Positions 17,224 to 25,442 are shown, counted from the first letter of the stretch. The stretch is 64,000 nt of DNA from Halorubrum hochsteinianum (GCF_023702125.1 NZ_CP098415.1:1426001-1490000), one strand, 5' to 3'. Numbers and translations: made by a program. The notes: generated by a model from the sequence alone, not told the origin.

Positions 17224-18182
17224 TGGCCGGCCCCGACTCCGACCCCGACGCCGGCCCCCTCCCCGACGGCGGCGCTCCCGGCGGCGACCCGGTCGTCGCG
17301 GCCGTCTTCGACGCGGTGGCCGCGACGGCCCCCGAGATCCGCGCCGCGCTCCCCGGTCGCCGCGTCGAGAGCGGGACGGAGAACGCCTCCGGCGAGTCGG
17401 TGCTGGCCGGCGACCTGTACGCCGACGAGCTGCTCGGCGACGCGATCACCGCGCTCGACGGCGTCGGCTTGTTCGTCAGCGAGGAGCGCGAGACCGCGGT
17501 CGACGCCGGCGGGGCGGTCGGCGGCGACGGGACGGGGGAGACCGCGGACGGCTCCCCGTACGCGGTCGCGATCGACCCCCTCGACGGCTCCTCGAACCTC
17601 CGGTCGAACAACGCGATGGGGACCGTCGTCGGCGTGTACGACGCCCCGCTGCCCGCCACCGGCCGCGACCTCGTCGCCGCCGGCTACGTCCTCTACGGCC
17701 CGATCACGACGATGGTCGTCGCCGACGAGGCGGGCGTCCGCGAGGAGGTGATCGAGCCCGACGGCGACGGCGGCGTCGAGCGCTCGGTCGTGACCGACGA
17801 CCTGCGGCTCCCCGACGACCCCCTCGTCTACGGGTTCGGCGGGCGCGTCCCGGACTGGCCCGACGCGTTCACCGCCTACGCCCGCGAGGTCGAAGACGAG
17901 CTGAAGCTCCGGTACGGCGGCGCGATGGTCGGCGACGTGAACCAGGTGCTCACGTACGGCGGCGTCTTCGCGTACCCGGCCCTGGTCGACGCGCCCGAGG
18001 GGAAACTCCGGCTCTCCTTCGAGGCGAACCCCATCGCCTACATCGTCGAGCGCGCCGGCGGCGCGGCGACCGACGGCGAGCGCGACATCCTCGACGTCGA
18101 GCCGGACGGCCTCCACGACCGCGTCCCGCTGTACGTCGGCAACGAGGACCTGGTCGAGCGGCTGAAGGCGGCGCTGGACTGA
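17223..18182 (+). CDS. fbp: fructose-1,6-bisphosphatase, class I
   Basis: This is a 319-residue fructose-1,6-bisphosphatase, removing the C1 phosphate in gluconeogenesis. The metal-binding motif DPLDGSSN, the GDVNQVLTYGG segment and the FEANPIAYIVERAGG substrate/metal segment are all present, as in class I enzymes. The first 30 residues are a low-complexity acidic extension. The ATG overlaps the stop of the aldolase (TGATG), so two consecutive gluconeogenic steps are translationally coupled. Confidence 0.94.
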   Translation: MAGPDSDPDAGPLPDGGAPGGDPVVAAVFDAVAATAPEIRAALPGRRVESGTENASGESVLAGDLYADELLGDAITALDGVGLFVSEERETAVDAGGAVGGDGTGETADGSPYAVAIDPLDGSSNLRSNNAMGTVVGVYDAPLPATGRDLVAAGYVLYGPITTMVVADEAGVREEVIEPDGDGGVERSVVTDDLRLPDDPLVYGFGGRVPDWPDAFTAYAREVEDELKLRYGGAMVGDVNQVLTYGGVFAYPALVDAPEGKLRLSFEANPIAYIVERAGGAATDGERDILDVEPDGLHDRVPLYVGNEDLVERLKAALD

Positions 18183-18276
18183 CCGGGGGCTCCCCACGGG
18201 CCGACCGCGGACCGACCGCGGCCGCTCCCGAACCCGCATGGAAAACTGTTTAGGATCTACCGCAAATCTTGCGCCC

Positions 18277-20088
18277 ATGAAAGTCCACGTCGGCGCGGCG
18301 GCGACCCCGGAGGAGGCCGAGGCGATCGCGAAGTCGCTCGCGGAACACCTCGGCGTCGACGTCGACGTCCACGTCGGCGACGGGGAGACGCCCGCCGCGA
18401 GCGCCGAGGCCCCGGAGCCGAGCTACCCGCTCGACGACGACCTCGGTCCCACGGACCGCGAGCGCGACCTCCGGGCCGAGATCGACGACATCCTTCAGGG
18501 CGGTCCCGAGAAGTACCGCGAGCGCCTCTCGGAGCAGGGGAAGCTGTTCGTCCGCGACCGGCTCGACCTCTGGTTCGGCGGGGAGAACGGCACCCGCGGG
18601 GCCGGCGACGCGAGCGCGTCGGACGGCGACCCGGCGGGCGTGAAGTTCGAGGACGGGAAGTTCGCCGCGTTCGACGACTGGCACCCGAACGCGCCGGCCG
18701 ACGAGGACGGGGAGGGGAACGAGGCGGGCGGCGACCGCCTCCCGGGCGACGGCCTGCTCACCGGGGCCGCGGAGTTCGAGGGGCGCGACGTCCACTTCAT
18801 GGCCAACGACTTCACCGTGAAGGCGGGGTCGATGGCGTCGAAGGGCGTCGAGAAGTTCCTCCGGATGCAACAGCGCGCGCTGAAGACGGGGAACCCCGTG
18901 CTCTACCTGATGGACTCCTCCGGCGGGCGGATCGACCAGCAGACGGGCTTCTTCGCCAACCGCGAGGGGATCGGGAAGTACTACTACAACCACTCGATGC
19001 TGTCCGGCGCGGTGCCGCAGATCTGCGTCCTCTATGGCCCGTGTATCGCCGGCGCGGCCTACACGCCCGTCTTCGCCGACTTCACGGTGATGGTCGAGGG
19101 GATGTCGGCGATGGCGATCGCCTCGCCGCGGATGGTCGAGATGGTCACCGGCGAGGAGATCGAGATGGACGCGCTGGGCGGCCCCCGCGTCCACGCCGAG
19201 GAGTCCGGCTCCGCCGACCTCGTCGCGCGCGACGAGGAACACGCCCGCGAGCTGGTCTCGGACCTGATCGGCTACCTGCCGGATCAGGCGGGGGAGAAGC
19301 CGCCGCGACGCGAGACGAAGCCGCCGAAGTTCTCGCCGGACGGAATCGACGAGCTGATCCCGGAGTCGCCGAACCGCGCGTACGACGCCCACGACCTCCT
19401 CGACCGGATCGCCGACGCCGAGTCGGTGTTCGAGCTGAAGGAGGGGTACGGGCCGGAGATCGTCACCGCCTTCTGCCGGATCGACGGGCGACCGGTCGGC
19501 GTCGTCGCCAACCAGCCGACGGAGCGGTCGGGGGCCATCTTCCCGGACGCCGCGGAGAAGGCCGCGGAGTTCATCTGGACCTGCGACGCCTACGAGATCC
19601 CCCTCCTGTACCTCTGTGACACCCCCGGCTTCATGGCCGGGTCGCAGGTGGAGAAGGACGCGATCCTAGAGAAGGGGAAGAAGATGATCTACGCCACCTC
19701 CTCGGCGACGGTCCCGAAACAGACCGTCGTCGTCCGCAAGGCGTACGGCGCGGGCATCTACGCGATGGGTGGGCCGGCCTACGACCCCGAGAGCGTCATC
19801 GGGCTCCCCTCCGGCGAGATCGGCATCATGGGGCCGGAGGCGGCGATCAACGCCGTCTACGCGCGGAAGCTCGCCGAGATCGACGACGAGGAGGAGCGCG
19901 CGGCGGAAGAGGAGCGCCTGCGCGAGGAGTACCGCGAGGGGATCGACGTCCACCGGATGGCGAGCGAGGTCGTCATCGACGAGATCGTTCCCCCCTCCGA
20001 CCTCCGCGCCGAACTGGCCGCCCGGTTCGACTTCTACGAGGACGTTCGGAAGGACCTGCCGGAGAAGAAACACGGAACCGTCCTCTGA
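18277..20088 (+). CDS. acyl-CoA (propionyl-CoA) carboxylase carboxyltransferase subunit
   Basis: This 603-residue protein is the biotin-dependent carboxyltransferase (PccB/AccD5-like) that moves CO2 from carboxybiotin to propionyl- or acetyl-CoA. The two crotonase-fold halves show MDSSGGRIDQQTGFF, GPCIAGAAYTPVFADF, DTPGFMAGSQVEKDAI and YGAGIYAMGGPAYDPE. The first 45 residues (ATPEEAEAIAKSLAEHLG) form a separate small segment resembling actinobacterial epsilon subunits. The ATG at 18277 is preferred over 18238 because a TTTAGG element lies about 27 nt before it. The biotin carboxylase is not in this window. Confidence 0.9.
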   Translation: MKVHVGAAATPEEAEAIAKSLAEHLGVDVDVHVGDGETPAASAEAPEPSYPLDDDLGPTDRERDLRAEIDDILQGGPEKYRERLSEQGKLFVRDRLDLWFGGENGTRGAGDASASDGDPAGVKFEDGKFAAFDDWHPNAPADEDGEGNEAGGDRLPGDGLLTGAAEFEGRDVHFMANDFTVKAGSMASKGVEKFLRMQQRALKTGNPVLYLMDSSGGRIDQQTGFFANREGIGKYYYNHSMLSGAVPQICVLYGPCIAGAAYTPVFADFTVMVEGMSAMAIASPRMVEMVTGEEIEMDALGGPRVHAEESGSADLVARDEEHARELVSDLIGYLPDQAGEKPPRRETKPPKFSPDGIDELIPESPNRAYDAHDLLDRIADAESVFELKEGYGPEIVTAFCRIDGRPVGVVANQPTERSGAIFPDAAEKAAEFIWTCDAYEIPLLYLCDTPGFMAGSQVEKDAILEKGKKMIYATSSATVPKQTVVVRKAYGAGIYAMGGPAYDPESVIGLPSGEIGIMGPEAAINAVYARKLAEIDDEEERAAEEERLREEYREGIDVHRMASEVVIDEIVPPSDLRAELAARFDFYEDVRKDLPEKKHGTVL

Positions 20089-20105
20089 GGGTCGGACGGT
20101 CCGGA

Positions 20106-20654
20106 CTACAGCGACGCGACGAGTTCGCCGCCGACGAGCCCGAGAACGCCGCCGAACCCGAGCGCCACCGCGACGCCGACCGCCAGCAGCGCGCCGACGT
20201 ACGCGGCGGAGCCGACGAGCGACGCGGCGGCGAACCGCGGCCCGGAGACGGTCGAGGCGTTCGCGGTCGGGACGGCGAGCCACCCGCGCGTCCCGGGGAC
20301 CGCGTTCGAGACCGCCACCGCCGGGAGCCCCCACCGGTCGAGCCAGCGGGCCGCGCCGTCGAGGCGGCCCGCCCCGACCGGCACCGCCCTGAACTCCGTG
20401 GGGTCCACGTCGAACCGCCGGACTGCGACGAAGACGGCCGACTGGCCGACCGTCGCGCCCGCCACCGCCGCGGCGAACACCGGGAGGACCGCGACCGCCT
20501 CGACGCCCGCGGCGACCACCGTCGCGACGAACAGCGTCCGGGCCGGCAGCACCTTCCCCACGAGCGCGCCCTCCAGGGCGAAGACGACGAAGATTGCCGC
20601 GGCCCCGTAGGTGCCGACGAGGGCGAGCGCCGTCTCCGCGTGGGCTCCGATCAC
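20106..20654 (-). CDS. DedA/VTT-family membrane protein
   Basis: This 182-residue protein has the DedA layout: an N-terminal helix, a re-entrant EGALVGKVLPARTLF segment, a central SNAVPGTRGWLAVPTA segment with the conserved Pro-Gly-Arg, and two C-terminal helices. Members are thought to move lipids or carrier molecules across membranes. It starts with GTG at 20654, supported by a GTTTTACG TATA element 27 nt upstream, so the transcript is probably leaderless with GTG. Confidence 0.85.
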   Translation of the reverse strand: MIGAHAETALALVGTYGAAAIFVVFALEGALVGKVLPARTLFVATVVAAGVEAVAVLPVFAAAVAGATVGQSAVFVAVRRFDVDPTEFRAVPVGAGRLDGAARWLDRWGLPAVAVSNAVPGTRGWLAVPTANASTVSGPRFAAASLVGSAAYVGALLAVGVAVALGFGGVLGLVGGELVASL

Positions 20655-20811
20655 GGCTCACCTCCGCGCCCCACGCGTAAAACACCCACCGGAACGGTCG
20701 GTAGCACGACTCACGCGTCCGTTCCGACCGATTTCGGCCGCAGTCGTCCGGATCGGCGCTCCGTGCGGCGTCGGGGGCGGTTATTTGTCACTCACGCGCG
20801 CACCGGCTCGT

Positions 20812-21339
20812 ATGATCGGCGTCGGCGACACGGCCCCGGACTTCATCGCCCCGGCGGTCTCGGGGGGAAGCGCAGTCGAACTAGAGCTGTTCCGGCTCGT
20901 CGAAGCGCACGAGGCCGTCGCCCTCGCCTTCGCGCCCGCGACGTTCGCGCCGACCTGTACCGCCGCGCTCGCCGCGGTCCGCGACGCGGGGTGGAGCGAC
21001 CGCGACGACCTCGCCGTCGTCGCGCTCACCGGCGACTCGCTGTACGCCGGGTTCGCGTACGCAGACCGGTTCGACCTCCCGTTCCCGGTCGTCGCCGACT
21101 TCCACGGGGGCGTCGCGGAGTCGTACGACCTGCTCGCGCCGTCGTGGGAGGGTCACTCCGACATCCCGCGGCGCGCGACCGTCGTTATCGACGGCGACTG
21201 GACCGTCCGGTTCGCCGAGGCGACGGCCGACGCGCTCGACCGCTCCGACCCCGCGCCCGTCGAGAACGCGACGGAGGCCGTCCGTGAGATCGGTCTCGAC
21301 GTCGACCGACCGCGGGTGGAGTACGACGGGGCGTGGTGA
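20812..21339 (+). CDS. peroxiredoxin-like (AhpC/TSA fold) protein
   Basis: This 175-residue thioredoxin-fold protein resembles the peroxiredoxins that reduce peroxides. VGDTAPDF starts the fold, and one Cys sits in FAPATFAPTC at the peroxidatic position. The usual PxxxTxxC motif is altered: the Thr three residues before the Cys is Ala, which could weaken peroxidase activity. No resolving Cys is seen, so it would be a 1-Cys form. The ATG lies about 29 nt after a TTATTTG TATA element. Confidence 0.8.
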   Translation: MIGVGDTAPDFIAPAVSGGSAVELELFRLVEAHEAVALAFAPATFAPTCTAALAAVRDAGWSDRDDLAVVALTGDSLYAGFAYADRFDLPFPVVADFHGGVAESYDLLAPSWEGHSDIPRRATVVIDGDWTVRFAEATADALDRSDPAPVENATEAVREIGLDVDRPRVEYDGAW

Positions 21340-21410
21340 GCGCCCGGGTCGCCTCCCTCCCCTCCCGGCGTTGTCGAGGTTATTTGACGCCCGCCCGCAC
21401 AGGTTCGGAC

Positions 21411-22523
21411 ATGGAAGCCGCCCTCGCGGAGTACCTCGACGAGTTCACGCGCCGGGACTGGGAGACGCTCGATCCGGAGGCCGTCACCGACCCTGTCCGG
21501 GTCGCGGTCGTCGGCCTCGGGTGGTTCGCCCGCGAGTGGGCGCTGCCCGGCATCGAGCGGTCGGCGTACACCGAGGCGACCGTCGTCACCGACGTCGACG
21601 CCGCCGCCGTCGAGGCGGTCGCGGCCGAGCGCGACGTGACTGGCGTCACCCCCGAGGAACTCCGAGCCGGCGCGGTCGCGGACGCGTACGACGCGGTGTA
21701 CGTCGCGACGCCGAACGCGACGCACTTGGAGTACGTCCGCGCGGCCGCGGAACAGGGGAAGGCCGTCCTCTGCGAGAAGCCGCTGGAGGCGACGCCGGAG
21801 CGCGCCCGACGGCTCGTGGCCGCGTGCGAGGAGGCCGGCGTCCCGCTGATGGTCGGCTACCGGATGCAGACCGACCCCGCCGTCCGGCGGCTCCGCGACC
21901 TGCTCGACGCGGGCGTCGCGGGCGAGGTGGTCGGCGTCCACGCGACGATGTCGCAGACGATGCTCGGCGAACTCGGCGGCGACGCGGACCAGTGGCGGCT
22001 TGACCCGGCGCTGTCGGGCGGCGGCGCGCTCATGGACCTCGGCGTCTACCCGATCAACACGACCCGGTTCGCGCTCGGCGCGGACCCGGTCCGCGTGTCC
22101 GGGCGGACCCGCTCGGAGCACGCGGCGTTCGCCGACGTCGACGAGCACGCCACGTTCCGGCTGGCGTTCCCGGGCGGCGTCGACGCGCTGTGTACGGTGA
22201 GCCAGAACGCGCAGCACGCGAGCCGGCTGGAGGTCACGGGAACGGAGGCGAGGCTGGTTCTGGACCCGGCGTTCTACGAGCGCGAGGACCGCGGGTTCGC
22301 CGTCGTCCGCGACGGCACCAGGATCGACGTGGACTTCGATCAGGTCCACCAGATCGAAGAGGAGTTCGCCTACTTCGGCCACCACCTGCTGGCGGACGAG
22401 CCGTTCCACCCGGACGGCGAGCACGCCCTCGTCGACGTGCGCGCGCTCGACGGAATCTACGAGTCGGCCGAGACCGGCGAGCCGGTCGCGCTAGATGACG
22501 ACTACGACCCCGACGCGGCCTGA
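21411..22523 (+). CDS. Gfo/Idh/MocA-family oxidoreductase, possibly D-xylose dehydrogenase (Gfo6-like)
   Basis: This 370-residue NAD(P)-dependent sugar dehydrogenase has the N-terminal Rossmann motif VVGLGWFAREWALPGI, CEKPLEATPE with the catalytic-region Lys, and a C-terminal beta sheet with GGGALMDLGVYPINTTRF. The last motif and the N-terminal helix before the Rossmann fold resemble the haloarchaeal D-xylose 1-dehydrogenase (Gfo6) group; the exact sugar is inference. A GTTATTTG TATA element lies about 28 nt before the ATG. It converges with the aldo/keto reductase gene. Confidence 0.88.
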   Translation: MEAALAEYLDEFTRRDWETLDPEAVTDPVRVAVVGLGWFAREWALPGIERSAYTEATVVTDVDAAAVEAVAAERDVTGVTPEELRAGAVADAYDAVYVATPNATHLEYVRAAAEQGKAVLCEKPLEATPERARRLVAACEEAGVPLMVGYRMQTDPAVRRLRDLLDAGVAGEVVGVHATMSQTMLGELGGDADQWRLDPALSGGGALMDLGVYPINTTRFALGADPVRVSGRTRSEHAAFADVDEHATFRLAFPGGVDALCTVSQNAQHASRLEVTGTEARLVLDPAFYEREDRGFAVVRDGTRIDVDFDQVHQIEEEFAYFGHHLLADEPFHPDGEHALVDVRALDGIYESAETGEPVALDDDYDPDAA

Positions 22524-22531
22524 GAGCCGCT

Positions 22532-23368
22532 CTACTGTTCGATCCCGTACACGTCGCTCGTCCAGTCGCGGGCGGGGGTGTCGTACACCGGCGCGTCGCG
22601 GTCGCGATTGTCGAGCCGCCGCCGGTCGGCCTCCTCCAGCTCCCAGTCCATCTCGGCGTTGGCCCGGACGTGGGCCGGCGTCGACGAGCGCGGCAGCGGG
22701 ACGACGCCGCTGTCGATCGCCCACCGGACCACGACCTGTGCGGGGTGCTTGTCGTACTTTTCCGCCAGCTCCGCGACGACCTCGTCGCCGAACACGTCCG
22801 TCCGCGCGAGCGGCGCGGCCGCCTCGATGACGGTGTCGGTCTCGCGGCAGTAGTCGACCAGATCGGGGCGCTGGAACCACGGGTGGAACTCGATCTGGTT
22901 GACCGCGATCGGCACGTCGGAGATGTGGTGGGCGCAGCTCAGCTGGTAGGCGCTGAAGTTGGAGACGCCCACGTCGCGGACGAGTCCCCGCTCGCGTAGC
23001 TCCGCCATCGCCCGGAGCGTCTCGCGCAGCGAGATCGCGGGGTTGGGCCAGTGGATCAGGTATAAGTCGAGGTAGTCGGTGCCGAGCCGGTCGAGCGACG
23101 CCTCGCACGACTCGATCACCGACTCGTAGTTGAGGTTCTTCGCGAGCACCTTCGAGGTGAGGAACACGTCGTCGCGGTCGTACTCCGCGAGCGCGCCCCC
23201 GATGACTTCCTCGTTGTGGTACCCCTCGGCGGTGTCGATGTGCGCGTACCCCGCGTCGAGGGCCGCCCGCACGCTGTCGGCCGTCTCCTCGTCGTCGAGG
23301 CCGTACGTGCCCAGCCCGAGCGCCGGCAGCTCCGCGCCGCTCGGGAGCGTCTTGGTCGGAACGGTCAT
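22532..23368 (-). CDS. aldo/keto reductase
   Basis: This is a 278-residue AKR-fold TIM barrel using NADPH to reduce aldehydes or ketones. The tetrad motif is seen as DTAEGYHNEE (Asp, Tyr), with TSKVLAKN (Lys) and LIHWPNP (His). VGVSNFSAYQL and VPLPRSSTPAHVRAN are the cofactor motifs, as in prostaglandin-F-synthase/2,5-diketogluconate reductase types. A much longer upstream open frame is rejected, since the extra part lies in repeat copy C. The ATG at 23368 gives the standard family start (TKTLPSGAELPALGLGTYGL). Confidence 0.92.
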   Translation of the reverse strand: MTVPTKTLPSGAELPALGLGTYGLDDEETADSVRAALDAGYAHIDTAEGYHNEEVIGGALAEYDRDDVFLTSKVLAKNLNYESVIESCEASLDRLGTDYLDLYLIHWPNPAISLRETLRAMAELRERGLVRDVGVSNFSAYQLSCAHHISDVPIAVNQIEFHPWFQRPDLVDYCRETDTVIEAAAPLARTDVFGDEVVAELAEKYDKHPAQVVVRWAIDSGVVPLPRSSTPAHVRANAEMDWELEEADRRRLDNRDRDAPVYDTPARDWTSDVYGIEQ

Positions 23369-23436
23369 GCGAGGGGGTTCGCCGGATCGCCGATTGAAAG
23401 TACCGGTCGGGGAACCCGCCTCCGCCGAAACGCCGT

Positions 23437-23626
23437 GCGGTGGCGCGCGCCTCCGAGCGGTCGCCGGAGGCGACCGCGAGGAGCGCGTGCGAGGTCGCTG
23501 GCGCTGCGCGCCGGCTGCCAGAGGGACCGAAGGTCCCTCGCTGGACGCGGTGAGCGAGTGGGTGACCAGAGGGAGCCCCGAGCGAACCGCGAGGCTGGAG
23601 AGGCGTGAGGTGCGGTGCTGCGAGAG
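23437..23626 (-). repeat. dispersed structured intergenic element, copy C (5'-truncated)
   Basis: This minus-strand copy keeps the 3' half of the family: the CACCTCACGCCTC linker, a GAGGGACC-TTC-GGTCCCTC hairpin at about 23519-23541, the GGTCGCC-GGA-GGCGACC hairpin (23459-23475) and the terminal GCGCGCCACCGC. The 5' module and long-range stem are missing. They are replaced towards the tRNA by unrelated sequence. Stem sequences differ from the other copies but still pair. Confidence 0.75.
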
Positions 23627-23692
23627 AAGACGGATCTGCGGGGCTACTCCGATCGAGACGAACAACTCCCTGGTTCGACTCGTGAGGTTAGG

Positions 23693-23711
23693 AAAACGCA
23701 CCGGCCGAGAC
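23693..23711 (-). repeat. partial duplicate of the tRNA-Gly 3' end
   Basis: AAAACGCACCGGCCGAGA matches 17 of 18 bases of the tRNA-Gly 3' end and flank (AAAATGCACCGGCCGAGA, from about 23815), in the same orientation about 122 bp away. It includes the acceptor 3' strand and the end of the T stem. This resembles an attachment-site duplicate or a decayed tRNA copy; no integrase is present in the window. Confidence 0.7.
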
Positions 23712-23786
23712 TCCCGTGAGCAGCGAGAGGCCTCCGGTGTCTCTGGCAGCCGGCGCGAAGCGCCGGCGACGCAGCGAACGGGAGTC

Positions 23787-23825
23787 AGGCCGGTGGATTT
23801 TCGAACGAAGTGAGAAAATGCACCG
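23787..23825. other. inverted repeat beside the tRNA-Gly 3' end
   Basis: CCGGTGGATTTTC pairs with GAGAAAATGCACCGG around GAACGAAGT, giving a hairpin with about 12 paired bases whose distal arm overlaps the tRNA 3' end. A second short inverted pair, ACTCCCGT (about 23709) and ACGGGAGT (about 23779), brackets the segment. It may act as a 3' processing or termination structure. Confidence 0.55.
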
Positions 23826-23889
23826 GCCGAGATTTGAACTCGGGTTGCAACCATGGCAAGGTTGCGTGATACCACTACACTACCGGTGC
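23819..23889 (-). tRNA. tRNA-Gly, anticodon GCC
   Basis: A complete 71-nt cloverleaf is read on the minus strand. The acceptor GCACCGG pairs with CCGGTGC plus discriminator A. The D arm is GTGTAGTGGTATCAC. The anticodon stem CAACC/GGTTG holds loop TTGCCAT with anticodon GCC. The T arm is CCGAG-TTCAAAT-CTCGG. The 3' CCA is not encoded and there is no intron. It reads glycine GGC/GGT codons. Confidence 0.97.
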
Positions 23890-23975
23890 GTGCTTCGCAT
23901 CCGATCGTAGCCGGAGTCGGAGATATAAGGGTTCCGAACGACGGTCGGCGGAAGGGTCATCGGTAGCGCGTTCCC

Positions 23976-25280
23976 ATGTCCGTTCGAACGAAACCAATGG
24001 CCGACCGTTCACCTCGAATCGACAGACGCACCGCCCTCCGCGCGACCGGCGGCCTCGTCGGGACCGGAACCCTCCCCGCGATCGCCGGGTGTCTCGGCGG
24101 AAACGGCGGCGACGGCAGCGATGACGACGGCAGCGGCGGCGACGACGGCGGCGAAGCCCCCCCGCCGGACGACGGCGCGGACGTGGACTACGCAGTCGAG
24201 ACCGTCGCGGACGGCTTCGAGAACCCGTGGGGAATCGCCTTTCTGCCCGGCGACGGCCGCCTGCTCGTCACCGAGCGCCCGGGACGACTCTCGCTCGTCG
24301 ATCCCGCGGACGGGACGGTCGAGGGGGTCGCGGGCGCGCCCGAAGTGTTCCCGGAGGGGCAGGGCGGCCTGCTCGACGTCGCGGTCCACCCCGACTACCC
24401 GGACGACGCCCGGGTCTACCTCACCTACAGCGCGACCGCCGACGGCGAGCGCGGCGCGACGACGCACGTCGGGGCCGGGCGGCTCCCGCTCGACGGCGAC
24501 GACGGCCCCGCGCTCGACGGGTTCGAGGCGTTCTTCGCCGCCGAGCCGTTCCGCGAGGGCGCGAACCACTTCGGATCGCGGGCGACGTTCGGTCCCGACG
24601 GGGCGCTGTTCGTCACGGTCGGCGACCGGCGCGACACGAACTTCGGGCCCGACCACGTCTCGCAGGACCGATCGACCGAGCTGGGCGCGACGCTGCGGCT
24701 GACGCCCGACGGCGACCCCCACCCGGAGAACCCGTTCGTCGACGATCCGGACGCGGCCGACGCGCTGTACAGCTACGGCCACCGGAACCCGCAGGCGATG
24801 GCCGTCCGTCCCGAGACCGGCGGGCTCTGGCAGTGCGAACACGGCGAGGAGGACGGCGACGAGATCAACGTCGTCGAGCGCGGGGGGGACTACGGCTGGC
24901 CGGTCGCCAGCGAGGCCTGTCGCTACGGGACCGACGAGCCGTTCGCCCCGGCGCACGACGAGCGCGAGGGCGTGACCGCGCCGGTCCACTACTGGCCGTG
25001 CGGCTCCGGCGGCTTCCCGCCGAGCGGGGCCGTCTTCTACGACGGCGACGCGTTCCCCGAGTGGCGCGGCGACCTCCTCGCCGGCACGCTCGCGGCGCAG
25101 TACCTCGGGCGGTTCACGGTCGACGGCGACGGCCTCGACGCGACCGTGACCGAGCGCGACCCGCTGCTCGACGACCGGGAGTGGCGGATGCGCGCGGTCG
25201 CGGTGGAACCGGCCACCGGCCACCTCTACGTCGCGGTCGACGACGGCGACGCGCCGATCGCGCGGATCGTCCCGGCGTGA
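23976..25280 (+). CDS. PQQ-dependent sugar dehydrogenase, Tat lipoprotein
   Basis: This 434-residue secreted beta-propeller belongs to the soluble glucose/aldose sugar dehydrogenase family, which oxidises sugars with pyrroloquinoline quinone. The twin-arginine signal (RRTALRATGG) ends in a lipobox (AIAGC), and an acidic Gly/Asp linker follows. Motifs include NPWGIAFLPG, GLLDVAVHPDY, YGHRNPQAMA and CEHGEEDGDEINVV. The start may instead be ATG 23997, giving MADRSPRIDRR. The stop codon lies in a 23-bp tandem repeat. No PQQ synthesis genes are visible. Confidence 0.88.
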   Translation: MSVRTKPMADRSPRIDRRTALRATGGLVGTGTLPAIAGCLGGNGGDGSDDDGSGGDDGGEAPPPDDGADVDYAVETVADGFENPWGIAFLPGDGRLLVTERPGRLSLVDPADGTVEGVAGAPEVFPEGQGGLLDVAVHPDYPDDARVYLTYSATADGERGATTHVGAGRLPLDGDDGPALDGFEAFFAAEPFREGANHFGSRATFGPDGALFVTVGDRRDTNFGPDHVSQDRSTELGATLRLTPDGDPHPENPFVDDPDAADALYSYGHRNPQAMAVRPETGGLWQCEHGEEDGDEINVVERGGDYGWPVASEACRYGTDEPFAPAHDEREGVTAPVHYWPCGSGGFPPSGAVFYDGDAFPEWRGDLLAGTLAAQYLGRFTVDGDGLDATVTERDPLLDDREWRMRAVAVEPATGHLYVAVDDGDAPIARIVPA

Positions 25281-25369
25281 AGGCCGTCACCCCCCTGGCG
25301 TGAAGGCCGTCACCCCCCTGGCGTGAAGGCCGTCACCCCCCCCCGGCGTGAAGGCCGTCACCCTCCCGG
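25274..25369 (+). repeat. four tandem 23-25-bp units from the stop codon of the sugar dehydrogenase
   Basis: Units begin GGCGTGAAGGCCGTCACCCC at 25274, 25297, 25320 and 25345. The spacing is 23, 23 and 25 bp, the last longer by extra C residues. The first unit contains the real GCG TGA end of the gene, so the stop region has been copied three more times. Each unit carries its own GGCGTGA and a C-run. It lies between the gene and the superoperon control region. Confidence 0.92.
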
Positions 25370-25394
25370 CCTGCCCCCAGCCACCGCGGTGACG

Positions 25395-25442
25395 GTTCAC
25401 ACGGTCTCGGCGTCGAATTCGACCGCCAGACCCCGTGTGAAC
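25395..25442. promoter_or_regulatory. 48-bp dyad-symmetric site upstream of the ribosomal superoperon
   Basis: The perfect 10-bp arms GTTCACACGG (25395-25404) and CCGTGTGAAC (25433-25442) flank a perfect 12-bp palindrome GTCGAATTCGAC (25412-25423). TCT/AGA add inner symmetry. The site ends about 32 nt before the TTTTAC box of the superoperon. It could be an operator for a dimeric regulator, a cruciform, or the terminator stem of the upstream gene. Confidence 0.6.

Noticed and set aside
18238-18276. Upstream ATG for the carboxyltransferase gene
   Set aside because: The 13 extra residues overlap a TATA-like element that fits a leaderless start at 18277.
22532-23875. 447-residue version of the aldo/keto reductase
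   Set aside because: The first 169 residues come from repeat copy C and antisense of the tRNA gene; the family start is at 23368.
25274-25369. CRISPR array
   Set aside because: The 23-bp units are contiguous without unique spacers, and no cas genes are present.
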